In this document: positions 16,320-23,435 of the stretch, piece after piece
Numbering within the stretch: position 1 is the first letter of the stretch
Layout of the letters: each line of letters begins with the position of its first letter
Assembly: GCA_018261895.1 (NCBI GenBank)
Contig: JAGTRT010000046.1
Span: 1-37,523 of the forward strand
Source: Pseudomonadota bacterium
Lineage (GTDB): Bacteria; Pseudomonadota; Gammaproteobacteria; Burkholderiales; Rhodocyclaceae
Length of the DNA: 37,523 bases
Direction of reading: 5' to 3'
The notes under the pieces: generated by a model
The model's input: only the letters and a program-made list of their open reading frames with translations
Databases searched by the model: none
Told to the model about the DNA's origin: nothing
Translations under genes and position numbers: made by a program

Positions 16320-16931
16320 TTACTGGCACTTCATCGGTACGCTGAGCAGGGGCGTCGGGATGTCCCGGGTGGCGACTTCGGGGAGGCGCTGCAGGCAGTA
16401 TTGGCTGCCGTCGGCGTTGGTGACGCGCATGAGGTGGGCACCGCGTTGTTCGATTTTGCGGTCGACGATTGCGCCGATGCGCTCCATGGGCGAAACGCCG
16501 GGTGTTGTGCGGGGCGATGGCGCGAACATGGGATCGAGCATTTGCCGCTGGCTGGCGGCACGGAGTTCGGCTTTGGCGCGGTCGGCGAGATCGCTGGCGG
16601 GTTCGATGGGGGATGGGCGCAGACTGGTCACCGTCGTTGGCGCCGTGGCGGACGAGGGGGCTAGCGAAGGTGGCTGGCTGCCTGGCCTTGCTTTGGCGGC
16701 CATGCGCGACGATGCCGGGGCGGGTTGAAGCGACGGCTTTGTGCTCGCGATCTTCAGTTCGACGCGAAACGGTGGCGTCTCACGGTCAACCGGAAATTTT
16801 GGCCAAAACTGAAATTTCAGATGCCAGCCCTGCCCGTGCAGCACGAGCGAGAGCAGGATGAAGAACGGCAGACCGAGGCGACGCCGTGTTGCGTCGCGCC
16901 GGTCGTCAGCCGGCCAGCCCGGGCCGGGCAA
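16320..16931 (-). CDS. Small membrane-anchored TonB-like protein of unknown function
   Basis: Up to 203 aa. One N-terminal hydrophobic helix (RRRLGLPFFILLSLVLHGQ, about residues 17-35) precedes a Pro/Ala/Ser-rich linker (about 65-110) and a C-terminal region with two cysteines (SQYCLQRLP and the final MKCQ). This layout is that of small TonB-type or cell-envelope spanning proteins, but the TonB fold is not evident. Residues 39-51 (KFQFWPKFPVDRE) come from repeat copy C, placed just after the membrane helix. No ATG exists near the 5' end; a TTG at 16931 overlaps the regulator gene by 26 bp, and the true start is uncertain. Confidence 0.6.
   Translation of the reverse strand: MPGPGWPADDRRDATRRRLGLPFFILLSLVLHGQGWHLKFQFWPKFPVDRETPPFRVELKIASTKPSLQPAPASSRMAAKARPGSQPPSLAPSSATAPTTVTSLRPSPIEPASDLADRAKAELRAASQRQMLDPMFAPSPRTTPGVSPMERIGAIVDRKIEQRGAHLMRVTNADGSQYCLQRLPEVATRDIPTPLLSVPMKCQ
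16781..16820. repeat. Dispersed 39-bp repeat, copy C (inside the TonB-like gene)
   Basis: The plus strand begins CACGGTCAACCGGAAATTTT, continues GGCCAAAACTG and ends AAATTTCAG. It is in frame within the small TonB-like gene and encodes FQFWPKFPVDR, the same reading frame as copy B. Confidence 0.9.
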
Positions 16932-17238
16932 GGCCGGGGGCTGCGGTGCCGTCGGCCGTCATCGGCAGCAGACGGTGCAGCGCCTGGACGTAGGCCTGCA
17001 AGGCGGCGAGGCCGTTTGGCGTCAGCACATAGAACGACTGCGGCCGGCCGTTGCCGATTTCCTTGCGAACGGCGACATAGTCGGCTGCCAGCAGCTTTTT
17101 CAGGTGGGCATCGAGGTTGCCGTCGGAAACGGCCAGCTGGCGCTTGAGATCGCTGAAAGTCTGTTCGCCGGCACCGGCGAGGTAGGCGACCAGTTGCGTG
17201 CGCAGCGGTTGGTGAAGCAGGGGGTCGAGTTCGTCCAT
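16906..17238 (-). CDS. Winged-helix transcriptional regulator (ArsR/HTH_34-like)
   Basis: A 110-aa DNA-binding protein. DPLLHQPLRTQLVAYLAGAG, then FSDLKRQLAVSDGNLDAHLKKL and a wing (YVAVRKEIGNGRPQSFYVLT) form a winged helix of the type found in small MarR/ArsR-like regulators (HTH_34). No metal-binding cysteines are present. The gene starts 2 bp after the cupin gene stop and is embedded in the operon headed by the twin-operator promoter at 19086-19130. It is the obvious candidate for the protein that binds there. Confidence 0.85.
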   Translation of the reverse strand: MDELDPLLHQPLRTQLVAYLAGAGEQTFSDLKRQLAVSDGNLDAHLKKLLAADYVAVRKEIGNGRPQSFYVLTPNGLAALQAYVQALHRLLPMTADGTAAPGLARPGLAG

Positions 17239-17240
17239 AT

Positions 17241-17588
17241 TCAGCCTTCGGGGAAAAACACAAACAGTACGCAGCCGTCCGGTGACTGGGGAATGTGCGA
17301 GGTGCCGGCCGGGTGGTGGATGAAGGTCCCGGCCGGGTAAGTGTTCTGGCCGTCGCAGAAGGTGCCTGAGACCACGAACACTTCTTCGGGGCCAGGCGAG
17401 TGAATGTCGAGCTCCGGGTATACGGCGCCGGGAGCGATCTCGAACATCAGCGCTTTGCGGCCGTTCGGCTGGGACCAGAGGAGGCGGGTGCTGAAGCCGG
17501 GGTGGCAGAGTTCCTTGGCAGGAACCGCCTGCCAGTGCCGGGCTTCAACGCCGTCGAGATTCATGTCGGGATGCGGGGTCACGGTCAT
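17241..17588 (-). CDS. ChrR-type cupin domain protein
   Basis: A 115-aa single-cupin protein resembling the C-terminal cupin of the anti-sigma factor ChrR. PELDIHSPGPEEVFVVSGTF carries likely metal ligands His63 and Glu68/Glu69; PAGTFIHHPAGTSHIPQS adds His98. Free-standing ChrR cupins often bind zinc or another metal and relate to oxidative or organic-molecule sensing; no anti-sigma domain or sigma factor is present here. It lies 2 bp before the winged-helix gene and 6 bp after the lipoprotein gene, so it may supply that regulator with a signal. Confidence 0.85.
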   Translation of the reverse strand: MTVTPHPDMNLDGVEARHWQAVPAKELCHPGFSTRLLWSQPNGRKALMFEIAPGAVYPELDIHSPGPEEVFVVSGTFCDGQNTYPAGTFIHHPAGTSHIPQSPDGCVLFVFFPEG

Positions 17589-17594
17589 CGTTTC

Positions 17595-18002
17595 TCAGCG
17601 CAGGTTGAATTCCGCGGCCAGTTCGCCCGGGCTTTGGCCGTCGCGCTGTCCCTGCCTGTCGCCGGGCATGACCAGCGAGACTTTGCCGCCAATCCTGTCC
17701 TGGCCATTGTCCCAGGTCTTGCCATCGAAGCTGATGAACTGGCGATAGGTGTAGATGTCTTGTTTGATCCGGACCTTCAGGGTGGCCTGGTCAGGTTTGC
17801 TGAACAGGCTGCCGTCAATTTTGGCGATCACCGGCAAATCGACACCGGCCGGGTAGTAGAGGACGAAGTTGCCGTCGGCCGGTGCGGGCTGGCCGTAACG
17901 CACGACGGGCAGGCGCGCGATATCGTCCGGCGAAGGGCCGCTCAGGCTGGCGCAGGCGGACAGGGTGAGGGCGACGAAGCCCAGGGCGAGCGGTGTTTTC
18001 AT
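17595..18002 (-). CDS. Hypothetical lipoprotein
   Basis: 135 aa with a clear lipobox: MKTPLALGFVALTLSAC, cleavage before Cys17. Position +2 is Ala, which predicts outer-membrane sorting. The mature part (RYGQPAPADGNFVLYYPAGV, then a basic IKQDIYTYRQFISF segment) has no recognised domain. It lies 22 bp after the upstream membrane protein gene and 6 bp before the cupin gene, in the same operon. Confidence 0.75.
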   Translation of the reverse strand: MKTPLALGFVALTLSACASLSGPSPDDIARLPVVRYGQPAPADGNFVLYYPAGVDLPVIAKIDGSLFSKPDQATLKVRIKQDIYTYRQFISFDGKTWDNGQDRIGGKVSLVMPGDRQGQRDGQSPGELAAEFNLR

Positions 18003-18024
18003 GGCGGGTCTCCTGTTGGGACGA

Positions 18025-19083
18025 TCAGTGTTGGCGGATTTTGACGATGAGGCTGGTGAACACGACCGGGCCGCTATCCGGCGTCAGGTCGGCCTTGATC
18101 CAGGGGATGGTGAGCCAGCGGACCTGGCGCGCAGACTGCCAGCTTTCGCCCCCGAAGCGAGCATCGCCGGTGGGCTTGCCGTCGAGCATGAGCAGTTCGA
18201 CGGGGCGGTCAAGCACGAGGGGCAGCGAAAGCCTGGCGTCGCCGCTGCGAAAGATGTCGCCATCCAGTTCAATGTCGACCGGAACGGGCGTACCAGCCGG
18301 CAGGGTGAGGGCGCGATACCCGCTGACCGGTGCCTGGCCGCTGCGAAAATCCGCGAGGGACAGTGGTTCGGCCTCGATGGGCGGCAACGCGCTCAAGTGC
18401 CGTTCGATGACGAGCGGCGTGGCAAGGACCAGGGCAAGCCAGAGGGAAAGCTGGGCCAGGCGGAAAATGAAAGGGCGGTGCTGGCCACGGTCGAGCATCA
18501 TGGCCAGTAGCGGCAAGCCGAGCCCGAACACAGCCGCCGCGATCCAGCGCATCGTTTCGTGCGGAAGTTGCGCCACCAGGCTGCCGATGCCGATGAAAAT
18601 GGTGGCGATGCCCGTCCATTCCAGCAGCTCTTCCGAAAAGAGCCCGTGCAGGTAGAGGCTGAGGCCGAGCATGACAAGCCAGACGGCGTAGAGCATGTAG
18701 CCGCCGCCATAGAAAAACATGGCGAAGGTGGTCAGCACGGCCAGCGCCATGAGCAGCCACCAGACCTTCTGAACCTGGCGATGGACGAAGGACCAGGCTT
18801 CGTCGCGCGCCGCCTTGGCGCGGCCGGTCCACACCCGGTCGATGCTGGCCGCCGAAATGACCACGACGACGAGCAGCGCGAGCCAGGCCAGGGCACGCTG
18901 CTGGAGGTCGGGCAGCTGTTCCGGCGTGAAAATATGCGGAGAAAGCGCAAACAGCAGCCCGGCGGGAAGGCCCCAGATCAGCAGGCTGGGGCGTTCGACG
19001 CGCAAATTGCGATGCCCGGCCGCGAGCATGGCGTGAATGGCGTTGATTTGCTGGGCAGCGGGTGAGGTCATCGGGTTGTCCAT
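18025..19083 (-). CDS. Polytopic membrane protein of unknown function with C-terminal extracytoplasmic domain
   Basis: 352 aa. About seven hydrophobic segments fall in residues 30-230 (for example LLIWGLPAGLLFALSPHIF, LAWLALLVVVVISAA and LSLWLALVLATPLVI). They are followed by a soluble beta-rich region (about 240-352). No family was recognised. It is the first gene of the winged-helix operon, which suggests an envelope process controlled by that regulator. The ATG is 3 bp from operator IR1 and has no Shine-Dalgarno sequence; a second ATG (residue 5) is nearby. The predicted transcript start leaves a leader of only about 13 nt. Confidence 0.7.
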   Translation of the reverse strand: MDNPMTSPAAQQINAIHAMLAAGHRNLRVERPSLLIWGLPAGLLFALSPHIFTPEQLPDLQQRALAWLALLVVVVISAASIDRVWTGRAKAARDEAWSFVHRQVQKVWWLLMALAVLTTFAMFFYGGGYMLYAVWLVMLGLSLYLHGLFSEELLEWTGIATIFIGIGSLVAQLPHETMRWIAAAVFGLGLPLLAMMLDRGQHRPFIFRLAQLSLWLALVLATPLVIERHLSALPPIEAEPLSLADFRSGQAPVSGYRALTLPAGTPVPVDIELDGDIFRSGDARLSLPLVLDRPVELLMLDGKPTGDARFGGESWQSARQVRWLTIPWIKADLTPDSGPVVFTSLIVKIRQH

Positions 19084-19085
19084 TT

Positions 19086-19130
19086 AACTCTGTTGCGCAG
19101 AGTTTATAACTCTGAATTTCAGAGTGTCAA
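19086..19130 (-). promoter_or_regulatory. Sigma-70 promoter with two palindromic operators
   Basis: On the minus strand a consensus -35 TTGACA (19130-19125) is 16 bp from a -10 TATAAA (19108-19103). Two inverted repeats overlap it: IR2 ACTCTG-N5-CAGAGT (19109-19125) fills the spacer, and IR1 AACTCTG-N5-CAGAGTT (19086-19104) covers the region from the -10 to the start codon. Their centres are 22 bp apart, about two helical turns. This is the geometry of a repressor blocking RNA polymerase; the repressor is probably the winged-helix protein of the operon. Confidence 0.85.
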
Positions 19131-19168
19131 CCGATTTGCATATTCGTGGGGCGCCGGAGCCAGCCTAT

Positions 19169-19205
19169 GACGGTCAACCGGAAATTTTGCCCAAAATGGA
19201 AATGC
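19169..19205. repeat. Dispersed 39-bp repeat, copy D
   Basis: Near-consensus copy: GACGGTCAACCGGAAATTTT, then GCCCAAAATGGAAATG. It lies between the operon promoter and the end of the chemoreceptor gene. ATTTTG-CC-CAAAAT forms a small perfect hairpin in it. Confidence 0.9.
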
Positions 19206-19231
19206 GGCATCCCGGCAAAAAGCGGATGCCG
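19205..19231 (-). terminator. Possible terminator downstream of the chemoreceptor gene
   Basis: CGGCATCC (19205-19212) pairs with GGATGCCG (19224-19231) around an 11-nt loop, 27 bp past the chemoreceptor stop. There is no strong T tract after it, so it may be a plain hairpin. Confidence 0.4.
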
Positions 19232-19257
19232 GGGGTGCGCCAATCCGCCGGATGCGG

Positions 19258-20877
19258 TTAGTTGAGCCGAAAACGCCCGATTTCGCCGCGAATGGCGCTG
19301 GACAGGGTTTCCAGTTTGCCGGCGGCGGCCGCGGTGCGCGCGACGACGGCGCTGTTGCTGTCGGCGGCATTGGCGACCTGTTCGACGTTGATCGCCAGCT
19401 GCTGTCCGGCCTGCGATTGTTCGGCGACGCCGGCGGCGATGTCGCGGACGACCGCGGCGGCTTCTTCGGCCGCCTTGCGGATGCCGTCGATGGCCAGCCC
19501 GGCCTGGGTGCCGAGCGAGGTGCCGGCATCGGCATCACCCAGCGCGTCGTTCATGGTGTTGGTGGCGTCGTTCGCGCTTTGCTGGATGCGCTGGATGATG
19601 CCGGAGATTTCGCGGGTTGACTGGGCCGTGCGTTCGGCCAGTTTGCGCACTTCGTCGGCGACCACGGCGAAGCCGCGGCCCTGCTCGCCGGCGCGGGCGG
19701 CCTCGATGGCGGCGTTGAGGGCGAGGAGGTTGGTCTGGTCGGCCACGTCGCGGATGAGGGCGACGACGCTGCTGATCTGCTGGGCCTGTTCGCCGAGGTC
19801 GACGATCTTGTTGGCGACCTGGCAAACCTCGTTCGAGATGTGTTCGAGATCGTGCACGGCTTCCTGGATGACATCGCCGCCGCTCCGCGAGTCGGCGTTG
19901 GCGCGCTCGACCACGGCGATGGCGGTTTCGGCGTTGTTGCGCATCTGGTCGAGTCCGACCGACATCTGTTCGACGGCAGCAGCCATGCCGGCGGCGGCAT
20001 CGCTGGTCGCCGTCGCGCTGGTGGCCGCGGAAACGGCGGTCTGGCTGAGTTCCCGGGCGACCAGGTCGACGCTGCCAACCTCCTTTTCGAGCGTGTCGAG
20101 AATGCCACGGAAGGTGGCGACCAGCTGGTTGAAGCTGGTGGCGACTGCGCCGATCTCGTCCTGGCCGTGCACCGGGACGCTGACGGTGAAATCCCCGCGC
20201 TCGACCACCTGCGCCATGGCGCGGCGCATTTCGTCGAGCTGGCCGAGGACGCGACGCAGCACCCAGAAAATGAACAGGGCCATGCTGACGAGCAGCACGA
20301 GCGACAGGGCGAGCTGCGTGTTGGTCTGGACCGCGAGGCGGCGCGTGGTGTCCTCATGATCCTGCCGGGCCAGGCTGGCCTGGCTCTGGATGACCTCGGT
20401 CAGCGCCTGCAGCACCTTGTCGAATTTCGGCCCGGCGTTGTGCTGGATGTTGCCGAGTGCGCTCGGCCGGTCGCCGACTTCGATCATCTTGATCGACTGG
20501 TCGCGCGCCTTGTTGTAGTCGGCGATCAGCCCCTCCAGGCCGGTCAGCGCCGCCTTCTGGTCCGGCGCAGCCTCTTCGGCCGCGTGCAGGGCCTGCTTCA
20601 TGGTTTCGTCGAGCGCTTTCAGCTTGCCCAGATGGGCGGCTGCCCGCTCTTCCTTTTCTTCGGATAGGGCGATCAGGATGGTCTGGCGGGCCCGGTGCAG
20701 GGCGTCTACCGCCTGGATCAGCGCCAGCGTCGGCGCCGTGCGCTCTTCATAGATCCGCGCCGCGGCCTTCGCCGCCGTCCGGCTCTGCCAGATGCCGCCG
20801 AGCGCGACCAAAAGCAGGCTGAGGCCGGCGACGATGGCCAGCAGGTAGAGTGCCTTGCGAAAACCGAGTTTGTCCAT
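19258..20877 (-). CDS. Methyl-accepting chemotaxis protein (4HB-HAMP-MCP signal)
   Basis: 539 aa. TM1 (about residues 8-29), a periplasmic four-helix-bundle ligand region (about 35-185), TM2 (about 187-206) and HAMP (about 206-260) lead to a long methyl-accepting coiled coil (about 265-539). The signalling tip lies near 380-412 ([18 protein letters not shown], then [18 protein letters not shown]). It controls CheA via CheW in response to an unknown stimulus. No C-terminal CheR-docking pentapeptide is present; it ends FRLN. A free periplasmic cache protein is encoded just upstream (89 bp), possibly a co-sensor. Confidence 0.93.
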   Translation of the reverse strand: MDKLGFRKALYLLAIVAGLSLLLVALGGIWQSRTAAKAAARIYEERTAPTLALIQAVDALHRARQTILIALSEEKEERAAAHLGKLKALDETMKQALHAAEEAAPDQKAALTGLEGLIADYNKARDQSIKMIEVGDRPSALGNIQHNAGPKFDKVLQALTEVIQSQASLARQDHEDTTRRLAVQTNTQLALSLVLLVSMALFIFWVLRRVLGQLDEMRRAMAQVVERGDFTVSVPVHGQDEIGAVATSFNQLVATFRGILDTLEKEVGSVDLVARELSQTAVSAATSATATSDAAAGMAAAVEQMSVGLDQMRNNAETAIAVVERANADSRSGGDVIQEAVHDLEHISNEVCQVANKIVDLGEQAQQISSVVALIRDVADQTNLLALNAAIEAARAGEQGRGFAVVADEVRKLAERTAQSTREISGIIQRIQQSANDATNTMNDALGDADAGTSLGTQAGLAIDGIRKAAEEAAAVVRDIAAGVAEQSQAGQQLAINVEQVANAADSNSAVVARTAAAAGKLETLSSAIRGEIGRFRLN

Positions 20878-20965
20878 CGATGGCTATGGCCGGCTTCGGC
20901 CGGACCATCCTCAATCAGGTTCAATGGGGCTTCATCCCGCCGGGGCGGGCGAAGCGTGGCGTGGA

Positions 20966-21379
20966 TTACTTGTAGTACCCGGCGCAGACGGCCAGATCGG
21001 CGGCCTTCTTGCAGTAGGTCACCTTGTCCTCGATGGCGCCGCTCTTCGGATTCTTGTACTTGTAATCGACGGTCACGACGCCGGTGCGCTTGACGCCATC
21101 GACGATCTCCTGACGGAACATCTTGCCTCCGGCATCGGGGACGTCCAGAAGATTCTTGCCGACCAGCTTGGGGTTGATCGGATGGGCGACCATCGTGCCC
21201 GTGAGGTCATAGGCAAAAACATAAAGTTCGCCCTTCACGAAACGGCCCTTGGCATTGCCGATTTCCGCAACGCCGGCCGCCACGGCATCGCCGACCAGTT
21301 GAACCGCATCTTCCTTCTCGCCGGCCACTGCACCACCCAGCATGCCCAGCATGGCAAAACCCAACACGAGCGCTTTCAT
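20966..21379 (-). CDS. Periplasmic single-cache domain protein
   Basis: 137 aa from the ATG at 21377-21379 (AGGAG about 8 nt upstream), preferred over a longer in-frame start. A signal peptide (MKALVLGFAMLGMLGGAVAG) leads to one sCache_2-like domain: KGELYVFAYDLTGTMVAHPI, then LVGKNLLDVPDAGGKMF and VTVDYKYKNPKSGAIEDKVT. These cache modules are usually the extracellular part of chemoreceptors or kinases; here the domain is free and soluble. It lies upstream of the chemoreceptor gene and may form a two-part sensor with it. Two C-terminal cysteines (YCKKAADLAVCAGYYK) could form a disulfide. Confidence 0.85.
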   Translation of the reverse strand: MKALVLGFAMLGMLGGAVAGEKEDAVQLVGDAVAAGVAEIGNAKGRFVKGELYVFAYDLTGTMVAHPINPKLVGKNLLDVPDAGGKMFRQEIVDGVKRTGVVTVDYKYKNPKSGAIEDKVTYCKKAADLAVCAGYYK

Positions 21380-21533
21380 GATTGTCGTCTCCTGATTATT
21401 GGTTATAACGGTGGCTAATCTTACTGCGAATACGCGATTGACATAAGCGTATGGCATTTGTTGGGGCAAAAATGGTATGACGGAGGGGGCGCATGGCCGG
21501 TTGCCGGGATCGCCGAAAACAGCCGCTCAGGCG

Positions 21534-21549
21534 TGTCGGGAAAACGACA
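21534..21549 (+). promoter_or_regulatory. NifA-type upstream activator sequence (TGT-N10-ACA)
   Basis: TGTCGGGAAAACGACA fits the NifA binding consensus TGT-N10-ACA exactly and has a nearly palindromic interior. It starts 77 bp upstream of the -24 element at 21611, a normal NifA distance. Confidence 0.75.
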
Positions 21550-21610
21550 AGTGACGCCTCAGGACATTTGCACAGTCTGCCAAAGCGTGACGGGACGGCC
21601 ATCCGGACGA

Positions 21611-21625
21611 TGGCACTGCTTTTGC
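21611..21625 (+). promoter_or_regulatory. Sigma-54 -24/-12 promoter
   Basis: TGGCACTGCTTTTGC carries the complete TGGCAC half and TTGC at the right spacing (GG 21612-21613, GC 21624-21625). The gene start is at 21667, so the leader would be about 30 nt. Confidence 0.8.
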
Positions 21626-21666
21626 GTGACGCCGGGTTTGGACCTACACCGTGCCTTTCCGCCATC

Positions 21667-22002
21667 ATGAGAAAACCCACCCTCTATCAAAGCATCAAGG
21701 CCAAGCGCCGCACGCAGTCCATGGTCATTGGGCTGACCTGGTACACGCCCGAGACCTGGGCGCAGGTCAAGGCGAGGGCGGTCGATCCGGCCTGTTTCGA
21801 GGAATCCTTCGACAAATGGAAGGCGATGGCCGTCGCCGCCCGCCGCAATTTCCAGCGCTCCGGGGTCATGGCCCTGGAGTACCAGATCGTTCCGGAAGAG
21901 TTTTTTGCCTGGTGCGCGAAGAATGGCCAGGCGAACGACTCGACGGCGCGCGGGGAATACGTGTCGGAGCGTCTGAGCGCGGTGCATGGCGGCGAGGAGT
22001 GA
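21667..22002 (+). CDS. Unknown 111-aa protein under a NifA/sigma-54 promoter
   Basis: 111 aa, mostly helical and charged: MRKPTLYQSIKAKRRTQ, then LTWYTPETWAQVKARAVD, FEESFDKWKAMAVAARRNF and EEFFAWCAKNGQANDSTARG. There is no signal peptide, membrane segment or recognised motif. Start choice: the first ATG after the predicted transcript start, which has no evident Shine-Dalgarno sequence. The promoter places it with genes induced under nitrogen limitation and low oxygen, so an accessory role in nitrogen fixation is a reasonable inference. No nif structural gene is in the window. Confidence 0.7.
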   Translation: MRKPTLYQSIKAKRRTQSMVIGLTWYTPETWAQVKARAVDPACFEESFDKWKAMAVAARRNFQRSGVMALEYQIVPEEFFAWCAKNGQANDSTARGEYVSERLSAVHGGEE

Positions 22003-22030
22003 TCCCGGCGGGCTCGTGCTGTGGCGCGGG

Positions 22031-22067
22031 CATTTCGATTTTGGGCTTTTTTTCCGGTAGACCGTCG
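22031..22067. repeat. Dispersed 39-bp repeat, copy E (inverted, divergent)
   Basis: Inverted relative to copies A-D: CATTTCGATTTTGGGC, a T-rich centre, then CCGGTAGACCGTCGAA. The consensus TTGACC arm has become TAGACC. It lies 28 bp past the stop of the 111-aa gene. Confidence 0.8.
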
Positions 22068-22295
22068 AATCCTGAATATCGGCTGGCGAGTGCTGCTGGC
22101 CGGCCGATTTCGGCCTATGCGCGACAGCGCACAGATCGTTTTCATGCGCTCGGCTAGCATCGACCACGCACCCCGGAACCCCAACAAGTCTTCCGGCTGC
22201 CGTTACCGGCCCACACCGTCGCCCAATCCCGGGCGAGGCGGGTCGGGGCGGGTGCCGGGCAATGTCGCCCGGTTGCCAAAGACGAGGAGTCGGAC

Positions 22296-22520
22296 ATGGG
22301 CTGGGATATCGATGCAGAAGGCTGGAAATCGGTCGGCGTGAAAATCAAGTCGCGCTGGGGCAAGATCAACAACGCCGGGCTGGAGACCATTGACGGCAAA
22401 CGGGATGGGCTGGTCAGCCGCGTTCAGGCACTTTACGAGGTGAGCGCCGACGAAGCGGAAAGCCAGGTGGCCAGTTTCGAAAAGCACACCAAGGAGCTGC
22501 GTCCCCGGATCGTGATCTGA
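22296..22520 (+). CDS. CsbD-like stress protein
   Basis: A 74-aa hydrophilic protein matching the CsbD/YjbJ pattern: a start like MGWDIDAEGWKSVGVKIKSR, then WGKINNAGLETIDGKRDGLV and an ending with DEAESQVASFEKH. CsbD proteins are small, abundant stress-induced proteins of unclear mechanism. AGGAG precedes the ATG by about 8 nt. It lies between the two NifA-type units but has no such element of its own that I can see. Confidence 0.85.
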   Translation: MGWDIDAEGWKSVGVKIKSRWGKINNAGLETIDGKRDGLVSRVQALYEVSADEAESQVASFEKHTKELRPRIVI

Positions 22521-22604
22521 CCGGGAATGCAGGGCTGTTGATGTATTGATGGGGCCTGCCCCGGGCTTGTCTCATGGACGAGCGACGGGGCAGTGCCGGC
22601 GGTT

Positions 22605-22620
22605 TGTCGCGAAAGCGACA
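22605..22620 (+). promoter_or_regulatory. NifA-type upstream activator sequence (TGT-N10-ACA)
   Basis: TGTCGCGAAAGCGACA is a perfect palindrome fitting TGT-N10-ACA, with flanking T/A extending symmetry. It starts 78 bp upstream of the -24 element at 22683, nearly the same geometry as the unit at 21534. Confidence 0.8.
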
Positions 22621-22682
22621 AGGGTGCCGGCCAAAAGGATGATGCGGTCAGCGCATCGGCGGTTTTTCGGGGTTTTGGCGGG

Positions 22683-22698
22683 TGGCATTCCTTTTGCA
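22683..22698 (+). promoter_or_regulatory. Sigma-54 -24/-12 promoter
   Basis: TGGCATTCCTTTTGCA has GG (22684-22685) and GC (22696-22697) at the correct distance and a full TTGCA. It precedes the rhodanese start at 22732, giving a leader of about 23 nt. Confidence 0.8.
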
Positions 22699-22731
22699 TC
22701 GCCATGCGTATTGTCTTCCATTGCCCCGACC

Positions 22732-23070
22732 ATGAACTCCGTTGAGAAAACCGCCTTTTCCTGCATTTCCGCGAGCGATGCACTTTCCCTGATGCGCAGC
22801 GAAGCCGGCGTCACGGTCTTCGATGTGCGCGACATGCCGAGTTACCAGAAGGGGCATGTCGATGGCGCAGCGCATTTGTCCGAGGACCGGATGGTGGGCT
22901 GGATGCGCCGGCTGCCGAAGGAGTTGCCGGTGGTCATTTATTGCTACCACGGCAACGCGAGCAAGATTTACGCGCAGATGTTCATCGATTTTCGCTACAC
23001 CCGGGTCTTCAGCGTCGATGGTGGCTACGAGGCGCTGGCCGCCGTCCTCGCCGCGCCGCAACCGGCATGA
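22732..23070 (+). CDS. GlpE-like rhodanese (thiosulfate sulfurtransferase)
   Basis: 112 aa, one rhodanese domain. VTVFDVRDMPSYQKGHVDGA is the CH2A-like region. The active-site loop CYHGNASK at residues 71-78 has catalytic Cys71 and is nearly the GlpE loop. VDGGYEAL follows near the C-terminus. Such enzymes carry a persulfide sulfur to an acceptor. First gene of a three-gene operon under the NifA/sigma-54 promoter, joined to the next gene by an ATGA overlap. In this setting it may supply sulfur for Fe-S or FeMo-cofactor assembly; that is inference. Confidence 0.9.
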   Translation: MNSVEKTAFSCISASDALSLMRSEAGVTVFDVRDMPSYQKGHVDGAAHLSEDRMVGWMRRLPKELPVVIYCYHGNASKIYAQMFIDFRYTRVFSVDGGYEALAAVLAAPQPA

Positions 23071-23435
23071 GCGCGGCGCAGGTCGGCGAGTGGGTGGCGA
23101 CGCATGCCCTGTCGCCGAGCGACGTCGATTGCGCGACGACGGTCATGCTCAAGATTCTCGACGGCAAGTGCAAGATGAGCGAGCTCGACAAGGTCGTCAT
23201 GGCAGTGCTTTACGATGCGCTCAAGGATCGCCCCGGTCTGCGCTTCGGCGCCGACTACCACGCCCTGATCGCCGGCGCCCGGGCACAGGCGGATGAGGCC
23301 TTGAAGAACCTCATTTACGAAAAGCGCGTGCTGGCCGAAACCGAGCTCTCCCGGCCGGTCATGAAAGCCTTCAAGGCCATGATCCGGGCCGAAGGGCTGT
23401 TTGCCGGCATGGCCGTCGAGGAGGACGCCGAATGA
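23067..23435 (+). CDS. Unknown 122-aa protein in the rhodanese-GST operon
   Basis: 122 aa, all-helical in appearance: MSAAQVGEWVATHALSPSDV, then TVMLKILDGKCKMSELDKVV, YDALKDRPGLRFGADYHALI and AETELSRPVMKAFKAMIRAE. No signal peptide or membrane segment is visible and no family was recognised. Both ends overlap the neighbouring genes as ATGA (23067-23070 and 23432-23435), so the three proteins are probably made in equal amounts and act together. Confidence 0.8.
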   Translation: MSAAQVGEWVATHALSPSDVDCATTVMLKILDGKCKMSELDKVVMAVLYDALKDRPGLRFGADYHALIAGARAQADEALKNLIYEKRVLAETELSRPVMKAFKAMIRAEGLFAGMAVEEDAE

